Of a stretch of 57,418 nt of DNA, positions 8,858 through 17,359 are shown piece after piece (within the stretch, counting starts at the first letter, position 1; every line of letters begins with the position of its first letter). The notes under the pieces are model-generated. The model did no database searches. It was not told the origin of the DNA and saw only the letters and a program-made list of their open reading frames with translations. Made by a program: the position numbers and the translations under genes. Origin of the DNA: Ascidiaceihabitans sp. (GTDB lineage Bacteria; Pseudomonadota; Alphaproteobacteria; Rhodobacterales; Rhodobacteraceae); assembly GCA_028825475.1 (NCBI GenBank), contig JAPKAB010000017.1:1-57418 (forward strand), read 5' to 3'.

Positions 8858-10087
8858 TTAGACGAATTCGCCCATATCAAAATCTAGTGCGCGTGCGACG
8901 GTAAAGATGTCTTTGTCACCACGACCACACATGTTCATGCACAGGATGTGATCCGCAGGCAATGTTGGTGCCAGCTTCATCACGTGCGCAAGCGCGTGGG
9001 ATGGTTCAAGCGCAGGGATGATGCCCTCAAGCGTGCAGCAAAGTTGGAATGCCTCTAGCGCTTCGACGTCTGTGATCGATACATATTTCGCGCGGCCGAT
9101 TTCGTGCAACCATGCGTGCTCTGGTCCGATACCTGGGTAGTCCAGACCAGCAGAGATAGAGAAGCCTTCGAGGATTTGACCATCATCGTCTTGCAAAAGG
9201 TAAGTACGGTTGCCGTGAAGCACGCCTGGGCGCCCCCCCGTCAATGAAGCGCAGTGCTCCATCTTGGCATTCACGCCTTTACCGCCAGCTTCGACACCGA
9301 TGATGTTCACTTCTTTGTCGTCGAGGAACGGGAAGAACAGACCCATCGCATTTGAACCACCACCAATTGCGGCAATCAAAGTATCAGGTAGACGACCTTC
9401 GGCTTCCATCATCTGTTCGCGGACTTCTTTGCCAATGATGGATTGGAAGTCACGGACCATTGCAGGATAAGGGTGTGGACCAGCCACAGTACCGATGCAG
9501 TAAAATGTATCGTCAACGTTAGTCACCCAGTCACGCAACGCATCGTTCATGGCGTCTTTCAACGTGCCACGACCTGAAGTCACAGGGATAACTTCGGCAC
9601 CCAACAGGCGCATGCGGAAAACGTTTGGCGCCTGACGTTCAACATCATGCGCGCCCATATAGACGACGCACTGTAGGCCAAACTTTGCACAGACTGTCGC
9701 CGTTGCAACGCCGTGCTGACCTGCACCCGTTTCAGCGATAATGCGCTTTTTGCCCATGCGGCGTGCCAGAATGATCTGGCCCAGCACGTTGTTAATCTTG
9801 TGCGCGCCAGTGTGGTTCAGCTCGTCGCGCTTCATGTAGACTTTGGCACCGCCAAGATGTTCAGTCAGGCGTTCAGCATGATAAAGTGGGCTTGGACGAC
9901 CAACATAGTGCTTCCACAGAAAATCCATCTCTGACCAAAAACTGTCGTCCGTTTTCGCCTTTTCGTATTCTTCCTCAAGGCTAAGGATCAATGGCATCAA
10001 GGTCTCAGAGACGAAACGTCCGCCGAAATCACCAAACCGTCCCTGCTCATCAGGTCCAGTCATAAAAGAATTGAAAAGGTCGTTCAT
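8858..10087 (-). CDS. trpB: Tryptophan synthase beta subunit
   Basis: The PLP enzyme that joins indole to serine to make tryptophan, partner of TrpA. It is 409 aa; the PLP lysine is Lys97 in [12 protein letters not shown], and the phosphate loop (GGGSNAMG) and the activating DVERQAPN region are present. Start: the ATG at 10087 with GGAG upstream fits the normal N terminus; a 21-residue in-frame extension has no support. It is the last gene of the ihfB-lapA-trpF-trpB run and ends at the bidirectional terminator. Confidence 0.97.
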   Translation of the reverse strand: MNDLFNSFMTGPDEQGRFGDFGGRFVSETLMPLILSLEEEYEKAKTDDSFWSEMDFLWKHYVGRPSPLYHAERLTEHLGGAKVYMKRDELNHTGAHKINNVLGQIILARRMGKKRIIAETGAGQHGVATATVCAKFGLQCVVYMGAHDVERQAPNVFRMRLLGAEVIPVTSGRGTLKDAMNDALRDWVTNVDDTFYCIGTVAGPHPYPAMVRDFQSIIGKEVREQMMEAEGRLPDTLIAAIGGGSNAMGLFFPFLDDKEVNIIGVEAGGKGVNAKMEHCASLTGGRPGVLHGNRTYLLQDDDGQILEGFSISAGLDYPGIGPEHAWLHEIGRAKYVSITDVEALEAFQLCCTLEGIIPALEPSHALAHVMKLAPTLPADHILCMNMCGRGDKDIFTVARALDFDMGEFV

Positions 10088-10179
10088 CTGAGTGCTCCAC
10101 TTCGCTTCATTCGGATGTAGCTTATGGATTGGGACGCGTAAAGCGGACACCGCACCGCACCCCCAATCCCGTGTTGAAA

Positions 10180-10845
10180 TTATAAGGTTGGGATCTTGGA
10201 AACCCCTTGGGACGCATCGACAAAGGCGCGGATCATCGCGGTGTCTTTGACACCAGGCGCGCTTTCAACGCCGGAGCTGACATCCAATTGACGGGTCCCC
10301 GTCATCTGAACAGCTTCGGCTGCGTTCAAAGGTGTCAAACCACCGGCCAACATCCATGGCACAATCCAGCGACGCCCCGCGATCAAACGCCAGTCAAATG
10401 TTAGGCCATTACCGCCAGGCAAGTCCGCATTTTCTGGTGGTTTTGCATCAACAAGGATTTGATCGGCAACCTGCATGTAGGTATCAAGTGCCGGCAAATC
10501 ACTGGCATCGGCGACGCCCACTGCTTTCATAACCGGCAGACCGTAGCGTGCCTTGACTTCCAAAACCCGCTCTGGCGTTTCAGAGCCGTGCAGTTGCAGC
10601 ATATCTAGCGGCACTTGTGCCGTAAGCGCATCTAAGAACGCATTGTCAGCATTCACCGTCAATGCAACCTTGCCCAGACCAACGGGGGCCTCAATGGCCA
10701 TTGCTGCGGCCTGTTCAAAGGACACGTTGCGTGGTGATTTAGGGAAAAAGACAAAGCCACAATAGGTCGCACCAGCCTGTGCAACCGCGTGCACCTCGCT
10801 TGGCTGCGTCAAACCGCAGATTTTTACCGCTACAGATTTAGACAT
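10180..10845 (-). CDS. trpF: Phosphoribosylanthranilate isomerase
   Basis: Catalyses the Amadori rearrangement of phosphoribosylanthranilate to CdRP in tryptophan synthesis. It is a 221-aa TIM barrel with the general-base cysteine in VKICGLTQ (residue 10) and an acidic residue in LVDAKPPE, followed by the phosphate-binding strand ([11 protein letters not shown]) and DVSSGVES near the end. All the usual motifs are intact. It lies directly after lapA (5-bp gap) and 92 bp before trpB. The order ihfB-lapA-trpF-trpB is typical of Rhodobacterales. Confidence 0.97.
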   Translation of the reverse strand: MSKSVAVKICGLTQPSEVHAVAQAGATYCGFVFFPKSPRNVSFEQAAAMAIEAPVGLGKVALTVNADNAFLDALTAQVPLDMLQLHGSETPERVLEVKARYGLPVMKAVGVADASDLPALDTYMQVADQILVDAKPPENADLPGGNGLTFDWRLIAGRRWIVPWMLAGGLTPLNAAEAVQMTGTRQLDVSSGVESAPGVKDTAMIRAFVDASQGVSKIPTL

Positions 10846-10850
10846 TCAGA

Positions 10851-11201
10851 TCAACTGGCTTTGTCTAGCAAGGCTAGAACATCGTCTTGGCTATCAGCGC
10901 TTTGACCTTTCATACGTGCGATTTCGCGCTCAAGGCGACGCACGTTGCGGCTTGATTTAGATGCTTCAGCGCGCATTGCATGCTCACGGAACCACTCCCA
11001 AACAAATCCGACCAACAGACCAATAATGATACCGCCAAAGACCACGACAAAAAGCGGCATGTTGATAGATGGGTTAACCGCAAACAAGCCAGCAACCTCG
11101 TCAGGTAAAACCTTGAGGGTGACAACAGTTCGGTTGGCCAAAGCAACAGCGATCAACGCAACCGCAAAGGTTGCGATGCAGGCATAACGAATGTAGCGCA
11201 T
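10851..11201 (-). CDS. lapA: LapA-domain membrane protein (DUF1049)
   Basis: A small inner-membrane protein with two hydrophobic helices, at about residues 5-22 and 48-70, separated by a short periplasmic loop, and a charged cytoplasmic tail with coiled-coil character (NVRRLEREIARMKG). In E. coli LapA works with LapB in regulating lipopolysaccharide assembly. Here it has no lapB beside it; it follows ihfB by 2 bp and precedes trpF by 5 bp, so it is part of the same transcript. The gene symbol rests on the domain and its position after ihfB. Confidence 0.85.
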   Translation of the reverse strand: MRYIRYACIATFAVALIAVALANRTVVTLKVLPDEVAGLFAVNPSINMPLFVVVFGGIIIGLLVGFVWEWFREHAMRAEASKSSRNVRRLEREIARMKGQSADSQDDVLALLDKAS

Positions 11202-11203
11202 TT

Positions 11204-11488
11204 TCAGACGTTCCCGTTCAGACGATCACGAAGTAACTTACCTGTCTTGAAAAACGGCACATGCTTTTCGTCAACGCTAACTGTTTCGCCAGTGCGAGGG
11301 TTACGGCCCACACGCGCGTCACGCTGTTTTACAGAGAACGCGCCAAAGCCGCGAAGCTCAACACGATCACCGCGTGACATAGCCGATGTCACTTCGTCAA
11401 AGATCGTATTCACGATACGTTCAACATCACGTTGATAAAGATGTGGGTTTTCGTCTGCAATTTTCTGTATCAGTTCAGATCGGATCAT
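11204..11488 (-). CDS. ihfB: Integration host factor beta subunit
   Basis: A DNA-bending HU/IHF-family protein of 94 aa, partner of IhfA, acting in recombination, replication and transcription. Seen: the N-terminal helices ([17 protein letters not shown]), [12 protein letters not shown], and the arm tip GRNPRTGE with the intercalating proline. The FDEV and VERIV residues support IhfB rather than HU. GGGGGATATC before the ATG contains a usable binding site. Normally it follows rpsA directly; here an RTX gene sits between them. Confidence 0.95.
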   Translation of the reverse strand: MIRSELIQKIADENPHLYQRDVERIVNTIFDEVTSAMSRGDRVELRGFGAFSVKQRDARVGRNPRTGETVSVDEKHVPFFKTGKLLRDRLNGNV

Positions 11489-11641
11489 CAGATATCCCCC
11501 GGGTATTTACGGTTGGTTTGTTTTTTGATTATAGGCACGTTTGACGAAAGCTGAATAGTCTTCCCAGAGCAAACTTTGATTTTACTACGTATTTCTGGAT
11601 ATTTAAGGTCCAATTAATCTAACGATAGTGTCCCACTGGCA

Positions 11642-11659
11642 AAGTTTCGCCTGAAACTT
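11642..11659. promoter_or_regulatory. Inverted repeat between ihfB and the RTX gene
   Basis: AAGTTTC and GAAACTT, separated by GCCT, form a 7-bp stem in the 264-bp gap. It may be a weak terminator of the RTX gene or an operator upstream of ihfB; there is no strong T run. Confidence 0.35.
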
Positions 11660-11752
11660 CACCAACTGAACCAGCGATTCGGCAATCAACAATCTAGGTT
11701 GGCAGCGGTTGCACGCCCCACTGCTGATTCAAGTTGAACGACCCCCTTGGGA

Positions 11753-13474
11753 TCACCCCTCAACAAACGTCGCGGTAATTGCTGGAATATCAGCGACGAC
11801 CAATCCTTGTAGAACTGCCACCTCTTCACCCCCGACAGAAGCAACTACGCCACCTTGCGCACTGTCAAAAGTGTAGACGATGCTGCTGGTAGATGACGCC
11901 ATACCAACGATTTTCAAAGCATCCTCTGCCACATTAAAGTCAACGATCTGAGCGGCGACTTGCTCGCGGGCAAAGTCTCTGGCTACAGCAAATTCATCAC
12001 TCCCGTCACCACCGGTCATGATATCGCCATCGTCACCAATGAGTGTGTCGTTGCCAGCCCCACCACTCAAAGTGTCTGTCGAGCCGTACTCAGCTACAGA
12101 AACACTTTGGCCAACCTCAATGTGACCGTCTTTGGCATTCAGCACATCGTCACCTTGGTCACCAAACAAAACGTTATTGCCGAAGTTATCATCAATCAGA
12201 TCGTCTCCCGCACCACCATGAACCTCATCATCGCCGAACATTTCGGATGGATCGCCGGTTTCTGACGCACCAGAGGAATCATTACCAGCACCAAGGAAAA
12301 TCCTATCGTCGCCCGCGCCGCCCATGACCGTATCATTTCCGTCGTTTCCATACAGCACGTCATCACCGTCATTACCCTTGATCAGATCAGCGCCATCGAG
12401 TGCCACGACAGTATCATTGCCGCCAGCCGCATCGATGGTGTTGGCCAGATCGTTGGCTTGAAACTCAACGCCCGCGTCAGTTCCTACATAGCTCAATTGA
12501 GAATCTTCGAGGTCGACGATGTCGCCATCCGTTTCGGTATAATCGCCAGTCGAGTCTGGCACATCATAAAAGAATGAAGAGGTGATATTTGGAATATCTG
12601 CTGCTGTGAGACCTTGCATCAATGCGATTTCTTCACCGGCGATAGATGCAACAACGCCAGTTCTGGCTTCATCGAACTCAAATATAATATCTTCAGCAGT
12701 CTGTGCATTACTGTACAGGGTCAGGACATCGTCTTCGACGTCAAAATCCGTAATCTGTGCAACGGCTTGAGCTCGAGTAATGTCCGTTACAACAGCGAAT
12801 TCGTCGTTACCTGTGCCGCCCGTCATCACATCGCCATCGTCACCAAATAATAGGTCGTTCCCGTCACCGCCCTCTAACGTATCCGTCGTTCCGTAATCGG
12901 CTTCGTTTACGTTTGCGTCAGCTGCCGAATGACCATCTAGTGCGTAAACACTATCATTGCCAAAATCCCCCAGTAAGCGATTTGAACCGAAGCGATCAGC
13001 GATAACATCGTCACCTCCACCGCCTCGAATAAAGTCGTCACCTGCCATATCTGACGGGCCATTTCCTGTTATCCAACCAGTTCCATCATCCCCGTTGCCC
13101 AGGAAAATGCTATCATCCCCTATTCCACCAAAGACGGAATCCTCCCCGTTGTTGCCGTACAGGACGTCATCGCCCGCGCCACCCTCGACCCAGTCATCGC
13201 CGCCCAAAGCGACAACCGTGTCATTGCCACCTTCAGCATAGATAACATTGTCTGCATCATTTGCTTGGATCTCGACACCAGATTCTGTGCCAGTGTATCG
13301 GGTATGAAAATCTTCGAACTGAATGAGATCGCCTTCATCTTCACTGTATTCCTCAATATCTCTGTTCGGCTCATCATCTCCACTGTCCATGAAAAACGCA
13401 GCGCCCAAAAGCATCGGCAATATCAAAAGTCCAAGCATAAAAAATCCACCTATAAATTGTGAAAATTCTCGCAT
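11753..13474 (-). CDS. RTX-type calcium-binding protein with duplicated module and N-terminal membrane segment
   Basis: A 573-aa acidic protein. Residues ~8-29 form a hydrophobic segment (GGFFMLGLLILPMLLGAAFF), after which come two homologous modules of about 260 residues (about 49-310 and 319-573). Each has a QAND/AGGNDTVVAL start, several GGxGxDxxx nonapeptides of the hemolysin type that bind calcium, and a closing part of the form GGxGxDEFAV followed by DFxVxxDxL, resembling RTX C-terminal segments. Such proteins are usually surface or secreted and exported by type I systems; none is encoded in this window, and the membrane segment argues for anchoring or a different export route. It lies inside the conserved rpsA-ihfB interval. 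Codon use looks similar to neighbours; function is unknown. Confidence 0.82.
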   Translation of the reverse strand: MREFSQFIGGFFMLGLLILPMLLGAAFFMDSGDDEPNRDIEEYSEDEGDLIQFEDFHTRYTGTESGVEIQANDADNVIYAEGGNDTVVALGGDDWVEGGAGDDVLYGNNGEDSVFGGIGDDSIFLGNGDDGTGWITGNGPSDMAGDDFIRGGGGDDVIADRFGSNRLLGDFGNDSVYALDGHSAADANVNEADYGTTDTLEGGDGNDLLFGDDGDVMTGGTGNDEFAVVTDITRAQAVAQITDFDVEDDVLTLYSNAQTAEDIIFEFDEARTGVVASIAGEEIALMQGLTAADIPNITSSFFYDVPDSTGDYTETDGDIVDLEDSQLSYVGTDAGVEFQANDLANTIDAAGGNDTVVALDGADLIKGNDGDDVLYGNDGNDTVMGGAGDDRIFLGAGNDSSGASETGDPSEMFGDDEVHGGAGDDLIDDNFGNNVLFGDQGDDVLNAKDGHIEVGQSVSVAEYGSTDTLSGGAGNDTLIGDDGDIMTGGDGSDEFAVARDFAREQVAAQIVDFNVAEDALKIVGMASSTSSIVYTFDSAQGGVVASVGGEEVAVLQGLVVADIPAITATFVEG

Positions 13475-13616
13475 AGCTATAAGTCAACAACAACCAATAA
13501 GTGTGACTGTTCAGAACAAAACACCTAACGCCAATAAATCCGGATATCGTTTTTATTTAGGAAACAATCACCGAAGGTTGAATGCGGCAGTGGGATCACC
13601 GTCCATAGCTTAGAAC

Positions 13617-13648
13617 AAAAAAGGGCCCCGCAGTTGCCTGCAGGGCCC
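13617..13648 (-). terminator. Terminator after rpsA
   Basis: Read on the minus strand, GGGCCCTGCAGG pairs with CTGCGGGGCCC and is followed by a run of T. It separates rpsA from the RTX gene. Confidence 0.85.
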
Positions 13649-13673
13649 AATCTTAAACGTTAAGCGGTTAAGC

Positions 13674-15350
13674 TTATTCGTCGCCGGTGTTCAAAGCTGC
13701 ACCAAGGATATCGCCCAAGGATGCGCCTGAGTCAGATGAACCATACTGTTCAACGGCTTCTTTTTCTTCAGCAATTTCACGTGCTTTGATGGAGACACCC
13801 AAGCGGCGTGTTTTTGCGTCGACGTTAGTGATACGTACGTCCACTTTGTCACCAACTGCGAAACGCTCTGGGCGCTGCTCTGCACGGTCACGGGACAGGT
13901 CGGAACGACGGATGAAGGATTTCATGCCTTCATATTCGCACTCAACACCACCTTCTTCGATGGCTGTCACTGTCACAGTTACGATGGAACCGCGCTTAAC
14001 GCCGCCCACTGCTTCTGCGAACTTGTCGCCGCCCATGCCTTTGATAGACAAGGAGATGCGTTCTTTTTCAACGTCAACTTCGGATACAACAGCCTGAACC
14101 ACGTCGTTCTTGTGGTAGCTTTGGATCGCGTCTTCGCCACGTTCGTCCCATGATAGGTCGGACAAGTGAACCATGCCGTCGATGTCGCCTTCAAGGCCAA
14201 CAAACAAACCGAATTCGGTGATGTTTTTGACTTCGCCTTCGACTTCAGTGCCTTCAGGGTGCGTTTCTGCAAACACCTCCCATGGGTTGCGCTGTGTCTG
14301 TTTCAGACCCAAAGATACGCGACGCTTGGTGCCGTCGATTTCCAGAACCATAACTTCGACTTCTTGAGACGTAGATACGATTTTGCCTGGGTGTACGTTC
14401 TTCTTAGTCCAAGACATTTCAGAAACGTGCACAAGACCTTCAACGCCTGCTTCTAGCTCAACGAATGCGCCATAATCAGTGATGTTGGTTACGCGACCAG
14501 TATGTGTAGACTCAAGTGGGTATTTCGCAGCAACCAGATCCCATGGATCCTCTTGCAATTGCTTCATGCCCAAGGAGATACGGTGTGTCTCTTTGTTGAT
14601 CTTGATAACCTGAACTTTGATCGTTTCACCGATTGTCAGGATTTCAGATGGGTGGTTCACACGACGCCATGCCATGTCAGTGACGTGCAACAAGCCGTCA
14701 ACGCCGCCCAAATCAACGAACGCACCGTATTCAGTGATGTTCTTAACAACACCGTCAACGTTTTGGCCTTCAGTAAGGTTGCCAATAACTTCAGCGCGTT
14801 GTTCTGCACGTGATTCCTCAAGGATAGCACGACGAGAAACAACGATGTTGCCACGACGACGGTCCATTTTAAGGATTTGGAATGGTTGCTTAAGACCCAT
14901 CAATGGGCCTGCGTCACGCACTGGGCGAACGTCAACTTGAGAGCCTGGAAGGAACGCAACTGCGCCGCCAAGATCAACTGTAAAGCCACCTTTAACGCGG
15001 CCGAAGATCGCGCCTTCAACGCGTGCTTCACCAGCGTAGGCAGTCTCAAGACGATCCCATGCTTCCTCACGACGAGCCATCTCACGTGAGATTACTGCTT
15101 CGCCTTTAGAGTTTTCGACCTGACGGAGGAATACTTCAACAACATCGCCAGCAGCGATTTTTGGAGCTTCACCGGGATCTGCGAATTCTTTAATGTCGAC
15201 GCGGCCTTCCATCTTATAGCCTACGTCGATAATGGCTTGGCCCGCTTCAATCGCGATAACCTTACCTTTAACAACGGATCCCTCTTCAGGGGTGTCCATT
15301 TCGAAGCTTTCATTCAAAAGTGCTTCAAACTCGTCCATCGTGTTAGCCAT
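13674..15350 (-). CDS. rpsA: 30S ribosomal protein S1
   Basis: Brings mRNA to the 30S subunit, especially messages with structured or weak leaders. At 558 aa it has the full six-domain layout: two N-terminal domains that bind the ribosome (about 19-185, for example GSVVKGKVIAIEAG), and four OB-fold S1 repeats that bind RNA, each with the FVDLGGVDGLLHVTD or AFVELEAGVEGLVHVSE type motif. The C-terminal tail is Ser/Gly rich. In the Rhodobacterales order it follows cmk and precedes ihfB; here both junctions carry extra genes. The upstream 329-bp region is described separately. Confidence 0.98.
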   Translation of the reverse strand: MANTMDEFEALLNESFEMDTPEEGSVVKGKVIAIEAGQAIIDVGYKMEGRVDIKEFADPGEAPKIAAGDVVEVFLRQVENSKGEAVISREMARREEAWDRLETAYAGEARVEGAIFGRVKGGFTVDLGGAVAFLPGSQVDVRPVRDAGPLMGLKQPFQILKMDRRRGNIVVSRRAILEESRAEQRAEVIGNLTEGQNVDGVVKNITEYGAFVDLGGVDGLLHVTDMAWRRVNHPSEILTIGETIKVQVIKINKETHRISLGMKQLQEDPWDLVAAKYPLESTHTGRVTNITDYGAFVELEAGVEGLVHVSEMSWTKKNVHPGKIVSTSQEVEVMVLEIDGTKRRVSLGLKQTQRNPWEVFAETHPEGTEVEGEVKNITEFGLFVGLEGDIDGMVHLSDLSWDERGEDAIQSYHKNDVVQAVVSEVDVEKERISLSIKGMGGDKFAEAVGGVKRGSIVTVTVTAIEEGGVECEYEGMKSFIRRSDLSRDRAEQRPERFAVGDKVDVRITNVDAKTRRLGVSIKAREIAEEKEAVEQYGSSDSGASLGDILGAALNTGDE

Positions 15351-15452
15351 GTGGCGTATATTTCCTAATCTACATATTTGATTCTGGCCGTGCGGTTGTC
15401 TCCGCCGGTCTTTGGGGTTTCATTGGTCGAACGGTTCGGCGTCGGGAAATAC

Positions 15453-15480
15453 AAAAAAGGGTCGGCAAAAACCGAACCCC
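15453..15480 (-). terminator. Terminator-like hairpin upstream of rpsA
   Basis: On the minus strand GGGTTCGG, a T-rich loop and CCGACCC form a stem with one bulge, followed by six T. It lies about 200 bp after the CBS gene and 100 bp before rpsA. It could end CBS transcription or act as an attenuator in the rpsA leader. Confidence 0.55.
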
Positions 15481-15547
15481 GTAAATATCTTGCCCAACGG
15501 TTAACCCGCCTTTTCGACAAGTGCGTGATTATGCGAGATTCTGTAAA

Positions 15548-15596
15548 ATTGCAAGGGCTGTTGACGATCCGCGCATGATCCGCCACCCCTTGCAAT
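15548..15596 (-). promoter_or_regulatory. Perfect 10-bp inverted repeat, 29-base spacer
   Basis: ATTGCAAGGG (15548-15557) and CCCTTGCAAT (15587-15596) are exact complements. On the minus strand the second arm is followed by TTTTAC, so a terminator of the CBS gene with a large loop is possible; a regulatory RNA element is another option. Confidence 0.45.
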
Positions 15597-15679
15597 ACTA
15601 ACGCTGAGAGACGAATTGGCTGACCTTCTTCCCCCAATTGGAAACGCTAGTTCAGACATATGCCATCCACAGGTCGTCC

Positions 15680-16222
15680 TTAGCCGACAGAGCGTAAAAC
15701 AATCACCATCAACAGTGTGTAAAGCGCGATACCGCCGCCAATCAGTACGATTGGCCAGTTCTTGAACACAGTCGCAGACGCGATCGCTTTCATTTGATAG
15801 ATTAGGTCCGGCCATGTGTAGGAAACGAAATCACCTTGGGTGAATACCGCTTTGATACGCCCTTCGTCATCAACCACTGGCAAGCGGCGGAAACGTTCGT
15901 TGGACATGATGCGCAGCCAATCGACCATGTCATCGGTCTCGCGCGCGATCCGCGGATCAGGCGTCATTATGTCAGACAAGAGCGTGGTTTTGGAATCCAA
16001 CCCTTTGGCCACAAGTTTGTTCATCACGTCACGCTCTGTCACAACACCCAAAATCCTGCGTTCATCATCAATCACAACGACAGATCCAAAATTCTTATTG
16101 GACATATCCAAAACCGCATCAAACACTGTCGTTTCCGCAGTAGCGGTCAATGGCTTTTGCTTGGACGCATATTCCGGGCGGTCCATAAGGCGGTTGCCGG
16201 CACGAGTTGCTGTTTTTGGCAT
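15680..16222 (-). CDS. CBS-domain protein with C-terminal membrane helix
   Basis: A 180-aa protein with a tandem pair of CBS domains (about residues 23-77 and 83-140; FGSVVVIDDERRILGVVTERDV and FRRLPVVDDEGRIKAVFTQGDF), the module that senses adenosyl nucleotides such as AMP or ATP. A hydrophobic C-terminal helix (about 155-177, WPIVLIGGGIALYTLLMVIVL) should place it at the inner membrane with the CBS pair in the cytoplasm. No catalytic or channel domain is present, so it probably regulates or recruits a partner. It lies between cmk and rpsA and may be transcribed separately from them. Function unknown. Confidence 0.75.
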   Translation of the reverse strand: MPKTATRAGNRLMDRPEYASKQKPLTATAETTVFDAVLDMSNKNFGSVVVIDDERRILGVVTERDVMNKLVAKGLDSKTTLLSDIMTPDPRIARETDDMVDWLRIMSNERFRRLPVVDDEGRIKAVFTQGDFVSYTWPDLIYQMKAIASATVFKNWPIVLIGGGIALYTLLMVIVLRSVG

Positions 16223-16392
16223 AACTTGAAGCTCCTTAATTCATAGCTTGAACCTATGACTTAGAGCCGGATCAGAATATTTCCAGCCCTGCTTGTCGTG
16301 TTTTTCATGTGGTTAAAGTCACCTTATCGACCTCGCTCGTATAGCCAAGACAGCCGCATGAGACGGGTTGGGGGACATCGCCCAGCATAGCA

Positions 16393-16423
16393 GAAAGTTG
16401 GGAACTTTCACCCATCTTGGTGA
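16393..16423. promoter_or_regulatory. Two tandem small inverted repeats upstream of the exported-protein pair
   Basis: GAAAGTT-GGG-AACTTTC (16393-16409) is followed by TCACC/GGTGA (16408-16423), about 65-95 bp before the 16487 gene. They may be an operator or leader hairpin of the exported protein genes; this is inference. Confidence 0.35.
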
Positions 16424-16486
16424 TAGTTTGTATCCTTTTCCTCCGATAGATTTGAGACACATTACGAAATTCGAAGGATCAAAAAA

Positions 16487-16795
16487 ATGCCAGATTTTTC
16501 TCCCAAATCAACAGCGATGTTTGCGATCGCAACCATGGTCGCCGCAACCATGAGTACCCCAGTCTTTGCAGAGAAAATGAAGAATGAATGGACGGTTTCG
16601 TCCATCAAAGCGCCCGACGCCGAAGCCCCTGCTGGGGAAAAAGAACAGCTTGGCAGCAGAAATGGTGCTGGAAAAGTCAACGCTCAAGACGCCTGCAACC
16701 CCAAATATATCGATATCAGCTCCAGTGACCTCACATGCGTCAACAAGAAACAAGGTCAGATATACGTGAAGATTGAAGCCATCCACGGCGAATAA
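16487..16795 (+). CDS. Small exported protein with two cysteines
   Basis: A 102-aa protein I do not recognise. Residues 1-28 form a Sec-type signal peptide (hydrophobic AMFAIATMVAATM, cleavage likely after VFA). The mature part is hydrophilic, with a lysine/glutamate-rich middle and two cysteines (Cys70 and Cys84) in positions that could form a disulfide, ending in QIYVKIEAIHGE. GAAGGATC before the ATG is a good binding site. The next gene starts 46 bp later on the same strand, so the two are likely cotranscribed and exported together. The GAGKVNAQD stretch is reminiscent of the glycine-rich loop of Hcp-like proteins but too short to count as homology. Confidence 0.65.
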   Translation: MPDFSPKSTAMFAIATMVAATMSTPVFAEKMKNEWTVSSIKAPDAEAPAGEKEQLGSRNGAGKVNAQDACNPKYIDISSSDLTCVNKKQGQIYVKIEAIHGE

Positions 16796-16841
16796 GCAGC
16801 ACCCCTACGCCCGCTCACTTTAACTCCAAAAGGATAACACC

Positions 16842-17300
16842 ATGACTATTTCACGACGCACATTGCTTTCATCAGGCCTCACTATGTTTGCGGCATCCAA
16901 TGTCCCGTTCCAAGCCATCGCTGATGTGCGGAAAGCGGGCGGCGACGCGCCAATCGAATACTTTAAATTGGAAATGACCATTGACGGAGATGACGCCCCA
17001 AAACCAATAACTATCAAGGGTAACAAAGAGGAAATCGACGTTTTAGCTTGGTCATGGGGTATGAACAATTACCGAAAATTCTCCGAAATCATCATTTCAT
17101 CCCTTCGCAAGGGTACTGGTGGCAGTGGTGGCGAAGATCGCCTCACAGAAAATCTTTCCTTAAATTTTGTCGAAGCCTTAGATAATGCCTTTCGGAAAGC
17201 CAACAAAGGCAAAGGCTTACAAGAAGGCGAAAACATCGTAAGAGCTCAGCTAAAGAATCCAAAGTGGAGCATCACGATCAAAATCGTGATCAAGTTCTAA
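16842..17300 (+). CDS. Tat-type exported protein resembling Hcp (type VI secretion tube protein family)
   Basis: A 152-aa protein. The N terminus MTISRRTLLSSG carries a twin-arginine signal, with a hydrophobic region and a likely cleavage site after AIA (about residue 27). The mature part has the Hcp-like run ITIKGNKEEIDVLAWSWGM, a Gly-rich loop (RKGTGGSGGED), and beta-rich segments at the end (WSITIKIVIKF). In Hcp families the IKGExxDxxHxDEIxVLSWSWG stretch is the hallmark. True Hcp is cytoplasmic and not sent through Tat; no other type VI gene is nearby. AAAGGATAACACC precedes the ATG. Homology is based on motif recall and needs a profile search. Confidence 0.55.
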   Translation: MTISRRTLLSSGLTMFAASNVPFQAIADVRKAGGDAPIEYFKLEMTIDGDDAPKPITIKGNKEEIDVLAWSWGMNNYRKFSEIIISSLRKGTGGSGGEDRLTENLSLNFVEALDNAFRKANKGKGLQEGENIVRAQLKNPKWSITIKIVIKF

Positions 17301-17312
17301 GACTTACCTATA

Positions 17313-17352
17313 CACTGTCCTGCGAGTCTCATAAAAAATCCGCAGGGCAGTG
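17313..17352. promoter_or_regulatory. 12-bp stem between converging genes
   Basis: CACTGTCCTGCG (17313-17324) and CGCAGGGCAGTG (17341-17352) pair along 12 bp with one G-U. It lies between the Hcp-like gene and cmk, so a shared terminator is likely, but it has no clear T run. Confidence 0.5.
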
Positions 17353-17359
17353 CCAGCAA

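Larger units (their letters stand above)
15351..15679. other. 329-bp region upstream of rpsA, no gene seen
   Basis: No credible coding sequence: the open frame on the minus strand at 15365-15637 has no ribosome-binding site or recognisable product. The region holds a terminator-like hairpin (15453-15480) and a 10-bp-arm inverted repeat (15548-15596), which are described separately, and presumably the rpsA promoter. Confidence 0.6.

Noticed and set aside
11753-13474. A hemolysin or toxin
   Set aside because: RTX repeats are calcium-binding structure, not proof of toxicity; no toxin domain, activating acyltransferase or type I exporter is visible here.
15365-15637. A 90-residue coding sequence on the minus strand upstream of rpsA
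   Set aside because: No ribosome-binding site, no recognisable sequence, and it overlaps two hairpin elements; it is likely a chance open frame in a leader.
16842-17300. A type VI secretion system locus
   Set aside because: Only one Hcp-like gene is present, with an export signal not used by true Hcp; there is no sheath, VgrG, ClpV or baseplate gene.
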